From an uncultured Acetobacteraceae bacterium (lineage in GTDB: Bacteria > Pseudomonadota > Alphaproteobacteria > Acetobacterales > Acetobacteraceae), in contig CAITUP010000044.1 in NCBI GenBank assembly GCA_903895595.1, positions 1 to 40,651 on the forward strand: DNA of 40,651 bases, written 5' to 3'. This document shows positions 22,840 through 32,880 of the stretch, one piece after another (within the stretch, counting starts at the first letter, position 1; every line of letters starts with the position of its first letter). A program made the position numbers and the translations under genes. The notes beneath the pieces are model-generated. The model had not been told where the DNA came from. It saw only the letters and a program-made list of their open reading frames with translations, and made no database searches.

Positions 22840-23158
22840 ACGGAGCCGGTTGCGGAAAGCGATCGTGGAGATGGCGGACGATCTGCATCGGCTCGGCATC
22901 ATGGACGATGCGCGGCACAAGAAGATCACGTTGCGGGACGTTGAGAAGGACGCGGCGCCGCCCGCTGAACCACTGACTGGGACAGACATACGCATGCTGC
23001 GAGAGCGGACGCGGATGAGTCAGGCGGTGTTTGCCCGGACGCTCAATCTAAGCGCAGGGTATGTGTCTCAGTTGGAGCGGGGGACGAAACAGCCGACCGG
23101 GGCTGCTTTGGTTCTGCTGGATGTGATCCGGAGGAAGGGGATGGAGGCGATTTTGTAA
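22823..23158 (+). CDS. XRE-family antitoxin, HigA-like
   Basis: The product is 111 residues from the ATG at 22823, preceded by AGGAGG inside the toxin gene. The N-terminal helix-rich part (KRSRLRKAIVEMADDLHRLGIMDDARHKKITLRDVE) is the presumptive toxin-neutralising region. Residues about 52-105 are a Cro/C1 helix-turn-helix with TGTDIRMLRERTRMSQAVFA and LNLSAGYVSQLERGTKQP. It should bind the TTATAGTACTATAA palindrome upstream and repress the operon. The longer open frame upstream lies within the toxin gene and is not used. Confidence 0.88.
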   Translation: MAAAVKRSRLRKAIVEMADDLHRLGIMDDARHKKITLRDVEKDAAPPAEPLTGTDIRMLRERTRMSQAVFARTLNLSAGYVSQLERGTKQPTGAALVLLDVIRRKGMEAIL

Positions 23159-23220
23159 AGGTTCTCGTCACCATCTAACGACAACACTCCAATATGATAT
23201 CACCTTTTTAGGGGGCGCGG

Positions 23221-23887
23221 ATGGAAGGTCTGGGAAAACTGCTGCAAGCACTTTCCGGTTTCGCATGGCCTTCGCTCATTTTATTTGGGGTCTGGACTTT
23301 TCGGGTACGAATTGATTCGTTATTTCAACTGACCCGGCAGCAGCTCGCTTCCGGGGCAGCCATCAAAATGGCGGAATTTCGAATTCAAGGGTCTTGACCT
23401 CGCATCTTTCGATACCAAAGACGGGAGCGGCTATCGACAGGAGAATGTTGACAGGGCCGCGATCGATCAACGACATCGTAGCTATGCGCAGAACAAAATT
23501 CTGTTTTTGGTGCACAGAGTGCGACCTACGGGGCAAACCCACGCGATAACACAAGTTTCGACCTATGACGTTTCGGTTTACCTCGTCTCGCACAAGAACT
23601 TCGGACACTTGAATGACGTCCAAGAAGTTCAATATTATTTCGGTCAGCACTTTGGTCTCAAACACAACGACCATGGTACGAAATTCATCGTGGAAAATGG
23701 AACAGATAGCTTCGCGGTGCGAGTGATTGCTTATGGGCCTATGCTTTGCGAGGCGCGCGTCATCTTCCACGATGCCAGCGAATCTACTGTGAGCCGCTAT
23801 CTCGATTTCGAGGGTACCAACTATCGCTTCAACGTTGCGACAAACGCAGCCGATGAGGAGAAAATCCAAAAGCGTCGGGAGGCATGA
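23221..23887 (+). pseudogene. pYEATS-like domain membrane-anchored protein, interrupted by a +1 frameshift
   Basis: From the ATG at 23221 (AGGGGG upstream), one frame gives MEGLGKLLQALSGFAWPSL, a transmembrane helix, and ends at 23397. The downstream frame is open from 23333 to 23887. Removing one A from the AAAA run at 23365-23368 joins them as GAAIK-WRNFEFKGLDLASFD into a 221-residue protein. Its C-terminal half (VHRVRP, DVSVYLVSHKN, LNDVQEVQYYFGQHFG, AYGPMLCEARVIF, SRYLDFEG) resembles the prokaryotic YEATS domain found in membrane-linked conflict signalling proteins. A sequencing error, a programmed shift or recent inactivation would all fit. It lies between a TA module and an SNF2 helicase. 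Confidence 0.55.
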
Positions 23888-23938
23888 ACTGAAGCCGGCC
23901 TCACTGTAATGGGGATATTTGGGGCATGGATTCTGCCC

Positions 23939-26900
23939 CTACCCCCCAAACAGAGCCTCCACATCCGCCTCCGTCATCTTCAGCGCCCCCCCCTTCTCAG
24001 CCTCCAGCACACTCGCCACCAACCCGCGCTTCTTCGCCTTAAGAACCTCCATCTTCTCCTCAATCGTCCCCAACGTCACCAACCGATGGACGAAAACTTT
24101 CTTCTCCTGCCCAATCCGGTGCGCCCGGTCCGTCGCCTGATCCTCCACCGCCGGGTTCCACCAGGGATCGTAGTGAATAACCGTATCCGCCGCCGTCAGG
24201 TTCAGCCCCACGCCGCCCGCCTTCAGGCTGATCAAAAACAGCGGCACATCCCCCTTCTGGAACTTCTTAACCGGCGTCCCGCGATCCTTCGTATCCCCCG
24301 TCAGCATCACGTACGGGATAGAATCCTCCCGTATCCGCTCCTCGATCAACGCCAGCATTTCCGTGAACTGGGAGAACAGCAGCACCCGCCGCCCCTCCTC
24401 GATCATTAGCGTCAGCATCTCCATCAGCCGATCCAGCTTGGCCGACCCGGCCTTCGCCCGCTCCACCGCTTTCAGCTTGATCAGCCGCGGATCGCAACAC
24501 GCCTGCCGCAGTTTCAGCAGCGCATCCAGGATGATAATGCCAGACCGCGCCATGCCCTTCTCGGCAATGGCAGCCTTCACCCGAGCATGCATCGATAGGC
24601 GGATGCCCTCATAGATGGCGCGCTGAGCGTCTTCCATCTCCACCGGCTCGTTAATCTCGGTCTTCGGCGGCAGATCCGTCGCGACCTCATCCTTTGTGCG
24701 CCGCAACAGGAATGGCCGCACCCGCGCCGTCAGCTGCCCCTGCCGTTCGACGTCCCCATGCTTCTCGATCGGCGTCCGATACCGCGTCTTGAACCCGCGC
24801 TGAGACCCCAGGAACCCCGGCGCCAGGAAGTCGAACAGCGACCACAGCTCCCCCAGATGGTTCTGCAAGGGCGTGCCGGACAGGCACAGGCGCTGGTTCG
24901 CCTTCAACCGCAGCGCCTGCCTGGTCGTTTCGGCGTTCGGATTTTTGATCGTCTGCGCCTCATCCAGGATGACGACGTGCCATTCCTGTTCGGTCAGCAC
25001 GGGATGGTCCCGCGCCAAAAGCGGATACGTCGTCAGCACCAGATCGTGCTTCGGAATCTGCTTGAACAGCCGCTTCCGCTCCGGCCCATGCAGCACCAGC
25101 AACTTAAGGCTCGGCGCGAATTTCTCGGTTTCCAGCGTCCAGTTCGGCACCAGACTGGTGGGGCACACGATCAGCGCCGGGTGTTTCAGCCGCCCGGCCG
25201 CCTGCTCGATCAGCAGATGCGCCAGGGTCTGCACAGTCTTGCCGAGGCCCATGTCGTCGGCCAGAATCCCGCCGAGCGAGGCGCCACCGAGGAACTGCAG
25301 CCAGTTCACCCCCTGCTGCTGATACGGGCGCAGCACGCCCTTGAACCCCTTCGGAATAACCGCTGTCGGGATCGCCCCGCCGGCTTCCTTCAAGGACCTG
25401 CCCAGGGCACGCAGCGCTTCGCCGCCCTTCACCTCGATCCCAGCACGCTCTTCCAGCGTCGCCAGATCGACGGCGTCCAGGCGCGAAAACCCGATCTTTT
25501 CCGCATCCGGGTCGATGCCGCCGCCGGCGAACAGCTCCATCAGCGCCTGCAACGTCGGCCGGATGCTCCCCAGCGGCATCGACAGCATGCGCCCGCCCGG
25601 CAGCGGGATCGTCAGCAGCTCCGTATCCGCGCGGTCCAACTGCCCCAGCAGCTCGGGCCGAGCGATCAGGCGGATCAAAGCGGGGACGAGGTCCACCCGC
25701 TCCCCGTTCACCATCACGCCGAGGTTCAGTTCCAGCCAGTCGATCCCCGAACCTTCGACCAGCTCGGCATCCAGCCCGCCATCGGCGGTGTAGATCTGGT
25801 ATTGGAAATTGTCGTCCAGCGCGATGCCCCAGCCGGCCGCCCGCAGCTTCGGCACGGCGCCGGTGACGAAATCGAGCCAATCGGACTCCCCATACGCCGA
25901 CGCCAGCACCAGATCGTCCGTATGCGCGTGCCGGTAATAGCTCGGCGCCCGGTCGGAGACCGGCACGAAGCCGAGTTCCGTCAGCCGCTGCATCGCCGCC
26001 GCTTCCAGGCGCGGGTCGCGCAACGGTTCGTACTGCTTGCCGTCCTTGGTAACGACATTCGGCTGTTTCTGGCTGGAATACGGGATCGTCAGGGGGGCGT
26101 AGCCGAAGGACAGACGGGCCAGAGGCACCTCGTACAGCCCCTGCCCCAACCGCTTGACCATGCCGCGCCCGCGATAGGGATCGGCAGGCAGCGTGCCCGC
26201 GAGCAGGCGGAGATGCGGCACCATGGTGCCGGTCACCTTGGTCGGCTCCGGCACCTCTTTTGGGACCGGCGGTTTCAGGCCGGGCAGACGTTTCGCGACC
26301 TCGGCCCGCACGCGGGATGTCAGCTCCGCCGGGATCGGCGGGGCGGCGAGCATCTTGGCCGCGACGCCGGCCGGGAGTTTCAGCGTTACGGGGCCCATCG
26401 TGCCGCGCACGGGATCGACATACCAAGGCGCCGGCAACCGCACCGGAACGCGCCCGTCGGACAGCTCCAATGTCGGATACTGGTTGCCGTCGGGTCCGAG
26501 TTGCCAGCCGATCTCGCCCGGTTCGGCGGCGCCCTCGACGATATGCGGTCCGGTGACGGAACCCCATACCGCGCGGCCGGTCGCGATCATGAGACGCAGC
26601 GTATCCACCGGGTCGTCCTCACCCGGCATCCGATAATTCGGCCGCTCCGCCCGCAGCATCCGGCTGAGAATCACGCGGTCGGACGGGCGCACGAACCGCG
26701 CGAGGTTGGTGACGTTGATCGGGGGGTAGGGCTTGCTTTGCCCCGGCATGTTGTTGGTCCGCAGCATGACGTTCAAGGACTGCACGCGCAGCTTCGGCAC
26801 CCCGCCGAGGCCGGCCGGCGCGTCCAGGACGTAGAAGACGCGGTTGCGGACGTTGGTCGGATAGGATTCTGAATCGGAGTCGTCGGTGACATCCAGCGAA

Positions 26901-27361
26901 TGCAGCCACTCATCGATCTGGTACGGAAGGGGGTCCTGCCGCACCGCGGGGGCAGCGACCTGGGCCGGTACCGGCGGCTTGCGGTTCAGCGGCGGGCGGC
27001 CGCGCGGGGCCGGAAGCGGCGGCGGCACATAGGCCGGGTTCGAGCCCATCATTTGCTTCCGGTGCGCCGCGATCAGCACCGCGGCAAGATGTTTGCAGCC
27101 TTTTCCCACCGGGCAGGAACAGCGGCCGCCGATCAGAAGCGGTCCGAACGGATTGCGCTTGATGGTCACTTTTTGCGTGTACGGGTCGGGCAAGGACCCC
27201 ACCGTGACCGCGCTGATGGTCCCCCCGTCGGGGTCCAAATGCAGTTCCTGCACGCGGCCGCGCAGCTCGTAAATCCGGCCTTGTTCCAGCGCTTGCGCGT
27301 TGAAAAGGCTTTTGATGACTCCGTCGGTGAGCGACAGATCGGGGGGAGAAGTGGCATCCAT
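23939..27361 (-). CDS. SWIM zinc finger - SNF2-family helicase
   Basis: From the ATG at 27361 the product is 1140 residues; 27367 (ATG) and 27385 (GTG) are alternatives, and none has a clear Shine-Dalgarno. The SWIM zinc motif CSCPVGKGCKHL is at about residues 78-95. A long middle region of roughly 500 residues follows. The SNF2 core comes next: GILADDMGLGKTVQTLAHLL (Lys708), VVILDEAQTIKN (about residue 800), and LSGTPLQNHLGELWSLFDF. The C-terminal lobe has VLLFSQFTEM, FLISLKAGGVGLNLTAAD and ATDRAHRIGQ. It is a DNA translocase of the bacterial RapA/HepA-like type with ATPase activity, acting on chromosomal DNA or protein-DNA complexes. It is divergent from the aminotransferase gene. Confidence 0.95.
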   Translation of the reverse strand: MDATSPPDLSLTDGVIKSLFNAQALEQGRIYELRGRVQELHLDPDGGTISAVTVGSLPDPYTQKVTIKRNPFGPLLIGGRCSCPVGKGCKHLAAVLIAAHRKQMMGSNPAYVPPPLPAPRGRPPLNRKPPVPAQVAAPAVRQDPLPYQIDEWLHSLDVTDDSDSESYPTNVRNRVFYVLDAPAGLGGVPKLRVQSLNVMLRTNNMPGQSKPYPPINVTNLARFVRPSDRVILSRMLRAERPNYRMPGEDDPVDTLRLMIATGRAVWGSVTGPHIVEGAAEPGEIGWQLGPDGNQYPTLELSDGRVPVRLPAPWYVDPVRGTMGPVTLKLPAGVAAKMLAAPPIPAELTSRVRAEVAKRLPGLKPPVPKEVPEPTKVTGTMVPHLRLLAGTLPADPYRGRGMVKRLGQGLYEVPLARLSFGYAPLTIPYSSQKQPNVVTKDGKQYEPLRDPRLEAAAMQRLTELGFVPVSDRAPSYYRHAHTDDLVLASAYGESDWLDFVTGAVPKLRAAGWGIALDDNFQYQIYTADGGLDAELVEGSGIDWLELNLGVMVNGERVDLVPALIRLIARPELLGQLDRADTELLTIPLPGGRMLSMPLGSIRPTLQALMELFAGGGIDPDAEKIGFSRLDAVDLATLEERAGIEVKGGEALRALGRSLKEAGGAIPTAVIPKGFKGVLRPYQQQGVNWLQFLGGASLGGILADDMGLGKTVQTLAHLLIEQAAGRLKHPALIVCPTSLVPNWTLETEKFAPSLKLLVLHGPERKRLFKQIPKHDLVLTTYPLLARDHPVLTEQEWHVVILDEAQTIKNPNAETTRQALRLKANQRLCLSGTPLQNHLGELWSLFDFLAPGFLGSQRGFKTRYRTPIEKHGDVERQGQLTARVRPFLLRRTKDEVATDLPPKTEINEPVEMEDAQRAIYEGIRLSMHARVKAAIAEKGMARSGIIILDALLKLRQACCDPRLIKLKAVERAKAGSAKLDRLMEMLTLMIEEGRRVLLFSQFTEMLALIEERIREDSIPYVMLTGDTKDRGTPVKKFQKGDVPLFLISLKAGGVGLNLTAADTVIHYDPWWNPAVEDQATDRAHRIGQEKKVFVHRLVTLGTIEEKMEVLKAKKRGLVASVLEAEKGGALKMTEADVEALFGG

Positions 27362-27468
27362 GGGCATAACCGGGACGTCTAGCACATAAATTCGCCCGAG
27401 TCGGAAGTCTCTTGCGCGTTTTTTCCGCGAATGGTCATCTGCCCCGCGTACCCGGCAGGAGAAAACGC

Positions 27469-28764
27469 ATGCCCGATCTTCCCAGAAGCGCCGCCGAACT
27501 GGACCTGGTCGCCCTGGCCAACCGCGTGCTGCCGGGCGGCGGTTTCGGCAACATGGCGTCCGACATCGTCATCGCCGAGGGTTACGGCGGCCGCGTCCGC
27601 GATGTCTCGGGCAACGACTACGTCGATCTCCTGCTCGGCTCCGGCCCCATGTTCATCGGCCACGCGCATCCGGACGTGGTGGCCGCCGTGCAGGCGCAGA
27701 TCCCCAAAGGCGTCACCTTTTTCGCGAACAATGAGCCTGGGATCAGGCTCGCCGCCGCTTTGGTGGACGCCGTGCCCTGCGCGGACAAGGTGCGCTTTAC
27801 GTCGACGGGGACCGAGGCGGATGCCTACGCGATGCGCGTCGCCCGCGCCTTCCGCAAACGGGACAAAATCCTGAAATTCGAGGGCGGGTTTCACGGCATG
27901 GGCGAATACAGCCTGCAAAGCATGGCACCGAAGCGCCCCGGCAATTTCCCGCAGGCCGCGCCGGACTCGCCGGGCATTCCACGTTCGGTGGCCGGCGACA
28001 TGCTGATCGCCCCGTTCAACGATGCCGAAATGGCGTGCAGCCTGATCCGCGAACACCGCGACGAACTGGGGGGCGTGATCGTGGAACCGTTCCAGCGCCT
28101 GATCCCGCCTGCGCCAGGTTTCCTGGAAGCCCTGCGTGCCGTCACGACGGAATACGGCATTCCGCTGATTTTCGACGAAATCGTCACCGGGTTCCGTTTC
28201 GCCTATGGCGGCGCCCAGGAATATTACGGAGTCACCCCGGATATCTGCACGCTCGGCAAAATCGTCGCGGGCGGCTTTCCTTTGGCGGCGGTGGTCGGGC
28301 GCGCCGACATCATGCGGCATTTCGACCGAGCCGAAATGGGCGACGACATGCTGCCGCAAATAGGCACGCTGTCGGGCAATCCCGTGGCCGCGACCGCCGG
28401 CCTCGCGACGCTGGAAGTATTGCGGCGTCCCGGCACCTACGAGGCCGTGTTCGCGACCGGGCGGCGGCTGATGGACGGTCTGGCGGGGATAATCCAGGCG
28501 GCTGGGCTGCCGGCGCAGGTGATCGGGATGCCCGTCCTGTTCGATGTTATCTTCGCGACCGGCGATATCGCGGATTACCGGTCCACGCTGCGCCAGGATA
28601 TGGAAGCAATGCGGCGGTTCAACCGATCCATGCGAGCGGCTGCGGTGTTGAAGAGCGATTCGAAATGTTACGTTTCGACAGCGCATACCGAGGCGGATAT
28701 ACGGCAAGTATTGGCTGCGTTTCAGAAAGCGGTGGATGCCGAGGTGGCGTCTCGGCGAGAGTAG
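27469..28764 (+). CDS. Class III aminotransferase, glutamate-1-semialdehyde 2,1-aminomutase-like
   Basis: The product is 431 residues from the ATG at 27469 behind AGGAG. PLP signatures are STGTEADAYAMRVARAF, FDEIVTGFRFAYGG (PLP-ring aspartate) and the Schiff-base lysine Lys264 in TLGKIVAGGFPLAAVVG. The overall pattern (LPGGGFGNMASD near the start) is HemL-like. However, several such proteins are not the housekeeping HemL but act on other amino or keto substrates. No heme genes surround it, so the catabolic or biosynthetic role is open. It is transcribed alone, convergent with the acyltransferase gene. Confidence 0.92.
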   Translation: MPDLPRSAAELDLVALANRVLPGGGFGNMASDIVIAEGYGGRVRDVSGNDYVDLLLGSGPMFIGHAHPDVVAAVQAQIPKGVTFFANNEPGIRLAAALVDAVPCADKVRFTSTGTEADAYAMRVARAFRKRDKILKFEGGFHGMGEYSLQSMAPKRPGNFPQAAPDSPGIPRSVAGDMLIAPFNDAEMACSLIREHRDELGGVIVEPFQRLIPPAPGFLEALRAVTTEYGIPLIFDEIVTGFRFAYGGAQEYYGVTPDICTLGKIVAGGFPLAAVVGRADIMRHFDRAEMGDDMLPQIGTLSGNPVAATAGLATLEVLRRPGTYEAVFATGRRLMDGLAGIIQAAGLPAQVIGMPVLFDVIFATGDIADYRSTLRQDMEAMRRFNRSMRAAAVLKSDSKCYVSTAHTEADIRQVLAAFQKAVDAEVASRRE

Positions 28765-28870
28765 CGAAAAAGGACCGGGCAAAGATATACGCCGAGAGAC
28801 AATCCAGCGGCATACGAGGCCATTAATCTGGTTAATGCGTATCTTATCGTTAGCGGAATGGACCGCGCTG

Positions 28871-30790
28871 CTACCGCTGCCCCCGCAGCAGCGTCACGAA
28901 ATCGGGCGCCAGTCCCAGCGAAATCGTCGCCGTGATATGCAGGTTGTCCACACGGTAGACGGGGAGCCCATCTTTCGTCGCAGGGCAGGATTTGCTGTCG
29001 CAAAACCGGTCGATCAAATCCAACGAACCGACGCCAGGAACTGTCGCGGCGACATCGATATCCGGCGTACCGTTTGGATAGGCCTCCGATCGAGGCGTGA
29101 CGCAGCTTGCCGGCGCCCGCGTTTCCAGACACTCGGTTCCCATGGCTTTGCTGTTGAGCGGCGTGTCGCGCACGACAACGACGCGCGCGCTCATGGCGCG
29201 CAGGCGTTCGAGCACACGCCGGAACCCCTCCTTCCAAATGGCCTGAGATTGCTTGCCCTCGATTGCCTTTCCGGTGACGGCCTCATGCAGATGCACGGTC
29301 CCTCCATTCGAAGACGCAACAAGAATCAGGTCGGGTTCGAAGGACGCGATGCGGTCGTACACGACACGATGAAATTGCGTGCAGGCCGTATCGTTGTTCT
29401 CGAAATCGGTCGGCGTGCACCCGTTGCGTACGAAGACGCGGAACTCCCACCCCTCGGCTGCGGCAGCGGCATTAATCCCATCGAAAAGCTGCTCGGCATG
29501 GCTATCGCCGTAAAGCGCGACCTTTTTCGTCCCGCCCGGGTTTCCAAACGCGCAAACGCCGTTGTCGGCGTCGTCCACCGATTTGCACTTCGGCCCGATC
29601 AGGCGCGGACCATCGTTTTTCGCCTCGATCAGACGTTTCAGGATATCGCCGCGCGCCGAGGCGTAGGCGGGATCGAAGCGCGGCAGCACCACCGCCACAG
29701 CTGCCGCGCCGCAACAAGTCGCGACCGCCAACCCCACCGACATCCGCGACGACAAGCGGACAGGAGCGGCGATACGAAGCGGTTGCTCGACCCAGGCAAA
29801 CGCCAAACTGGCGATCAGAAGAACAAGCCCGATGGTGAGCCCACGACCGATGAGCGGTGCCACGAACACCAGCAATGGCCAGTGCCACAAATAAAGACTG
29901 TAGGATCGCCGTCCAATCCACTGCATGATGCCGTTGCCAAGCACCGCATTCGCCGCGTAGCCCCGGGAAACACTCCCGCCATATAGCGCCGCCGCCGCGG
30001 CGAACGTCGGAACAACCGAAGCAATGCGCGGGTTCAGCGGCAACCGGTCGAGTAACCCAATACTCAACAGCAAACCCGCAAGCCCAGCCCAACCGAGAAC
30101 CGGCGCGAACTGCCAAGCGGATGGCCGATCCGATAACCGCACCGCGAGCATGGCACCGATGGCCAGCTGCCAAACCCGTGATTCAGTATCGAAGAATGCA
30201 CGAGACGGTTCGGCTTCAGACCAATAGATCATCGCCCCGAACGAAACCAGCGCGACAGTCCCCAGGAACAACAGCGTCACCGTCCGGTTCAGCCGCTTGA
30301 ATATCCGCAGGCCCGGCACGATGCACACAGGCCAGAACAGATAAAACTGCTCCTCCACGCTCAGCGACCAGAAATGCAGCACCGGGCTCGCCTGGACGCC
30401 CTGATCGAAATAATCCATCGCGCGTTCGGCGAAATGGAAATTGACAAAATAGAGTAAGGTCGCCGCGATATCCCGCGCGCCGGTTTCGCGCGTCAGCACA
30501 GGTGCCAGCGTCATGACGCAGACCATGGTCGCCACAAGCGTCAGAATGGCATTCGGCAAAAGCCGAGCGGCCCGGCGGCCCCAGAAGCGGAGCAGATCGA
30601 TGCGTTGCGTGCGATCGGCCTCCCGCACCAGAATACCGGTGATCAAAAATCCGGAGATAACGAAGAACGCATCGACCCCAATATACCCCGATCCGAACCC
30701 CGGCACATCGGCGTGGTACAGCACAACCGCGAGGATCGCGATCGCCCGCAGGCCTTCGATATCCGGCCGGAATAGGTTTTTGGTTTGCAT
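28871..30790 (-). CDS. Acyltransferase 3 family membrane protein with C-terminal SGNH domain (OafA/YrhL-like)
   Basis: The product is 639 residues from MQTKNLFRPDIEGLRAIAIL. This start is chosen because the family begins here and the upstream frame has no character. The acyltransferase 3 part has about ten transmembrane helices with FRPDIEGLRA, YHADVPGFGSGYIGVDAFFVISGFLI and SLSVEEQFYLFWP. The periplasmic SGNH hydrolase-like part starts near residue 420 with ALYGDSHAEQLFDGI (Ser-centred block) and ends with VDNLHIT (Asp-His pair). Such proteins O-acetylate lipopolysaccharide, exopolysaccharide or peptidoglycan. It probably modifies a surface glycan in this organism. Confidence 0.93.
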   Translation of the reverse strand: MQTKNLFRPDIEGLRAIAILAVVLYHADVPGFGSGYIGVDAFFVISGFLITGILVREADRTQRIDLLRFWGRRAARLLPNAILTLVATMVCVMTLAPVLTRETGARDIAATLLYFVNFHFAERAMDYFDQGVQASPVLHFWSLSVEEQFYLFWPVCIVPGLRIFKRLNRTVTLLFLGTVALVSFGAMIYWSEAEPSRAFFDTESRVWQLAIGAMLAVRLSDRPSAWQFAPVLGWAGLAGLLLSIGLLDRLPLNPRIASVVPTFAAAAALYGGSVSRGYAANAVLGNGIMQWIGRRSYSLYLWHWPLLVFVAPLIGRGLTIGLVLLIASLAFAWVEQPLRIAAPVRLSSRMSVGLAVATCCGAAAVAVVLPRFDPAYASARGDILKRLIEAKNDGPRLIGPKCKSVDDADNGVCAFGNPGGTKKVALYGDSHAEQLFDGINAAAAAEGWEFRVFVRNGCTPTDFENNDTACTQFHRVVYDRIASFEPDLILVASSNGGTVHLHEAVTGKAIEGKQSQAIWKEGFRRVLERLRAMSARVVVVRDTPLNSKAMGTECLETRAPASCVTPRSEAYPNGTPDIDVAATVPGVGSLDLIDRFCDSKSCPATKDGLPVYRVDNLHITATISLGLAPDFVTLLRGQR

Positions 30791-30903
30791 GGGGACCGGG
30801 CCGATACCAAGCGACAGAGGTCGTGGCAAGGCCGCGCCCCACAAGCTTGCATCCCACCGGAACCCGTCCGACAATCTCCGCGACCAATCCAGGAGCATCC
30901 AAG

Positions 30904-32616
30904 ATGCATGACCTCGTCATCCGCGGCGGCACCATCGTCGATGGCACCGGCAACGCCCGTTTCACCGGCGACGTCGCCATCGACGGCGACCGCATCGCCC
31001 AGGTCGGCGGCAAGGCCGGCCCCGGTAAGCGCGAAATCGACGCCAACGGCCAGATCGTCACCCCCGGTTGGATGGACATCCACACCCATTACGACGGCCA
31101 GGCCACCTGGGACCCGGTCATGGCCCCGTCATCGTGGCAGGGCGCGACCACGGTCCTCATGGGCAATTGCGGCGTCGGCTTCGCCCCCGTCCGTTCCAAG
31201 GACCATGACTGCCTGATCGACCTGATGGAGGGCGTGGAGGACATTCCCGGCATCGCCCTCGCCGAAGGCTTGAAGTGGGACTGGGAAACCTTCCCGGATT
31301 ACCTCGACGCTTTGGCCCGCATGCCGCGCACCATCGACATCGCCACGCAGGTACCGCACCACCCGCTGCGGGTCTACGTCATGGGCGACCGCGCCGTCCG
31401 CCGCGAGGCCGCCACACCGGACGACATCGCCGCGATGACGCGCTTGACCGAACAGGCCCTGCGCGCCGGCGCCTTCGGCTTCACGACCTCCCGCACCGAA
31501 CAGCACAAGACCACCAAAGGCGAGCTCGTCCCCGGCCGTCACGCCGAACAGCGCGAACTGCTTGGCATCGCCTCCGCGCTTGGGCGTACCGGCACCGGCA
31601 CCTTCGGCATGGTCAGCGACTTCGACGATGAAGCTGGGGAGTTCGAGTGGATCACCCGGCTCGGCAAGGAAACCGGCCGCCCGTTCTGGTTCCTGCTGAC
31701 CGACCGAGCCTACGATCCCGACCGCTGGCGTCGCCTGATGACGGGCGTGCGCAAGGCGCGGGCCGAGGGTGCGAACGTCACCGCGCAAATAGCGGGACGG
31801 CCGGTGGGGATCATCCTCGGCCTGACCACATCCCTGTCGCCCTTCGCCGCCCACCCGTCCTTCGCCGCGATGAAGAACATGCCGGCCGCCGAACGTCTTG
31901 CCCGCCTGCGCGATCCAGCCACCCGAGCGCAAATCCTGTCGGAGAAGCCGTCCGAACACCTGCTGTCGATCATGCCGCCGTTGCAGCGCCCGATCACCGA
32001 CCGGTTCGACCGCCAATATATCCTCGGCGACACCCCGGATTATGAGCCGGATCAAAGCCGCTCCATCGCCGCGATGGCCGCCAAGACCAATCTGACGCCG
32101 GAAGCATTCTGTTACGACTATCTGACCGGCGGCGCAGGCGAACGGATGCTGTACTACCCGGTTGTCAACTACGTGTTCGGCGATCACGGCGTGGTGCGGG
32201 AGATGCTCACCGATCCCGCGACGATCCTGGGCCTCGGCGATGGCGGGGCGCATTGCGGGCAGATCTGCGACTCCAGCATGCCGACGTACATGCTCACGCA
32301 CTGGGTCCGCGACCGCTCCCGCGGTCCGAAACTGGGGCTGGAGTTCATCGTGAAACGCCTGACCAGCGAGGTCGCGGACTTCTTCGGCTTCCACGATCGC
32401 GGCCGGCTGGCCGTGGGCAAAAAAGCCGATGTGAACGTGATCGACCTGAAGGGCCTGCGCCTGCATCACCCCGAGCTGCGGCACGATCTGCCGGCGGGCG
32501 GCAAACGGCTGGTGCAGCAGGCGGATGGCTACACCGCCACCATCGTCGCCGGCACCCCGATCTTCGAAAACGGCGCGGAAACGGGCGCTCGGCCTGGCCA
32601 ACTGGTACGCGCATAG
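30904..32616 (+). CDS. Amidohydrolase family 3, N-acyl-D-amino-acid deacylase-like
   Basis: The product is 570 residues from the ATG at 30904 behind AGGAG; the upstream frame overlaps the divergent acyltransferase gene. The metal motif MDIHTHYDGQATWDP has His60 and His62, and the N-terminal beta-sandwich starts DLVIRGGTIVDGTGNARFTGDVAI. Later blocks GNCGVGFAPV, EGVEDIPG and GDGGAHCGQICDSS fit D-aminoacylase/dihydropyrimidinase-like amidohydrolases. It should hydrolyse an amide of an N-acylated D-amino acid or related cyclic amide with a binuclear or single zinc site. It is a single-gene transcription unit. Confidence 0.94.
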   Translation: MHDLVIRGGTIVDGTGNARFTGDVAIDGDRIAQVGGKAGPGKREIDANGQIVTPGWMDIHTHYDGQATWDPVMAPSSWQGATTVLMGNCGVGFAPVRSKDHDCLIDLMEGVEDIPGIALAEGLKWDWETFPDYLDALARMPRTIDIATQVPHHPLRVYVMGDRAVRREAATPDDIAAMTRLTEQALRAGAFGFTTSRTEQHKTTKGELVPGRHAEQRELLGIASALGRTGTGTFGMVSDFDDEAGEFEWITRLGKETGRPFWFLLTDRAYDPDRWRRLMTGVRKARAEGANVTAQIAGRPVGIILGLTTSLSPFAAHPSFAAMKNMPAAERLARLRDPATRAQILSEKPSEHLLSIMPPLQRPITDRFDRQYILGDTPDYEPDQSRSIAAMAAKTNLTPEAFCYDYLTGGAGERMLYYPVVNYVFGDHGVVREMLTDPATILGLGDGGAHCGQICDSSMPTYMLTHWVRDRSRGPKLGLEFIVKRLTSEVADFFGFHDRGRLAVGKKADVNVIDLKGLRLHHPELRHDLPAGGKRLVQQADGYTATIVAGTPIFENGAETGARPGQLVRA

Positions 32617-32730
32617 CCTGCTTCGCAATTCGGGAGACCGGCTTCCCCATTTCGCGACATTTTCGCGAAATGGGGCCGCCCGACCAGCATGCGAGTTAAT
32701 TTAAACCATTGAAATTACGTTAATTTTAAT

Positions 32731-32747
32731 TTGGCACGCAGGTTGCG
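32731..32747 (+). promoter_or_regulatory. Sigma-54 (RpoN) type -24/-12 promoter
   Basis: TTGGCACGCAGGTTGCG fits the consensus YTGGCACGNNNNTTGCW at all key positions, with GG at 32733-32734 and GC at 32745-32746, ten bases apart. It follows an AT-rich stretch (about 32690-32730) that could hold activator or IHF sites. The start site would be near 32758, giving a leader of about 120 bases before the small gene at 32881. Nothing else on the plus strand could use it. Confidence 0.7.
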
Positions 32748-32880
32748 TTTGCTTTGGCACAGTGTCGAAAGCAAGGGCCGCCGCACCATGCGGGCCATCC
32801 TCCAAACCACCTTCGGTCCTCTGCCCGTCGCTGTCCGCGCCTTACGCCGCCATCGCTGACCGCTACAGAGGAACCGCGCC

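Noticed and set aside
24758-26872. A 704-codon plus-strand open frame
   Set aside because: It is antisense to the SNF2 helicase, arginine/glutamine-rich and has no motif.
32788-32859. A 23-codon ORF in the leader of the sigma-54-driven gene
   Set aside because: There is no clear ribosome-binding site and no attenuator-like hairpin, so a leader peptide cannot be supported.
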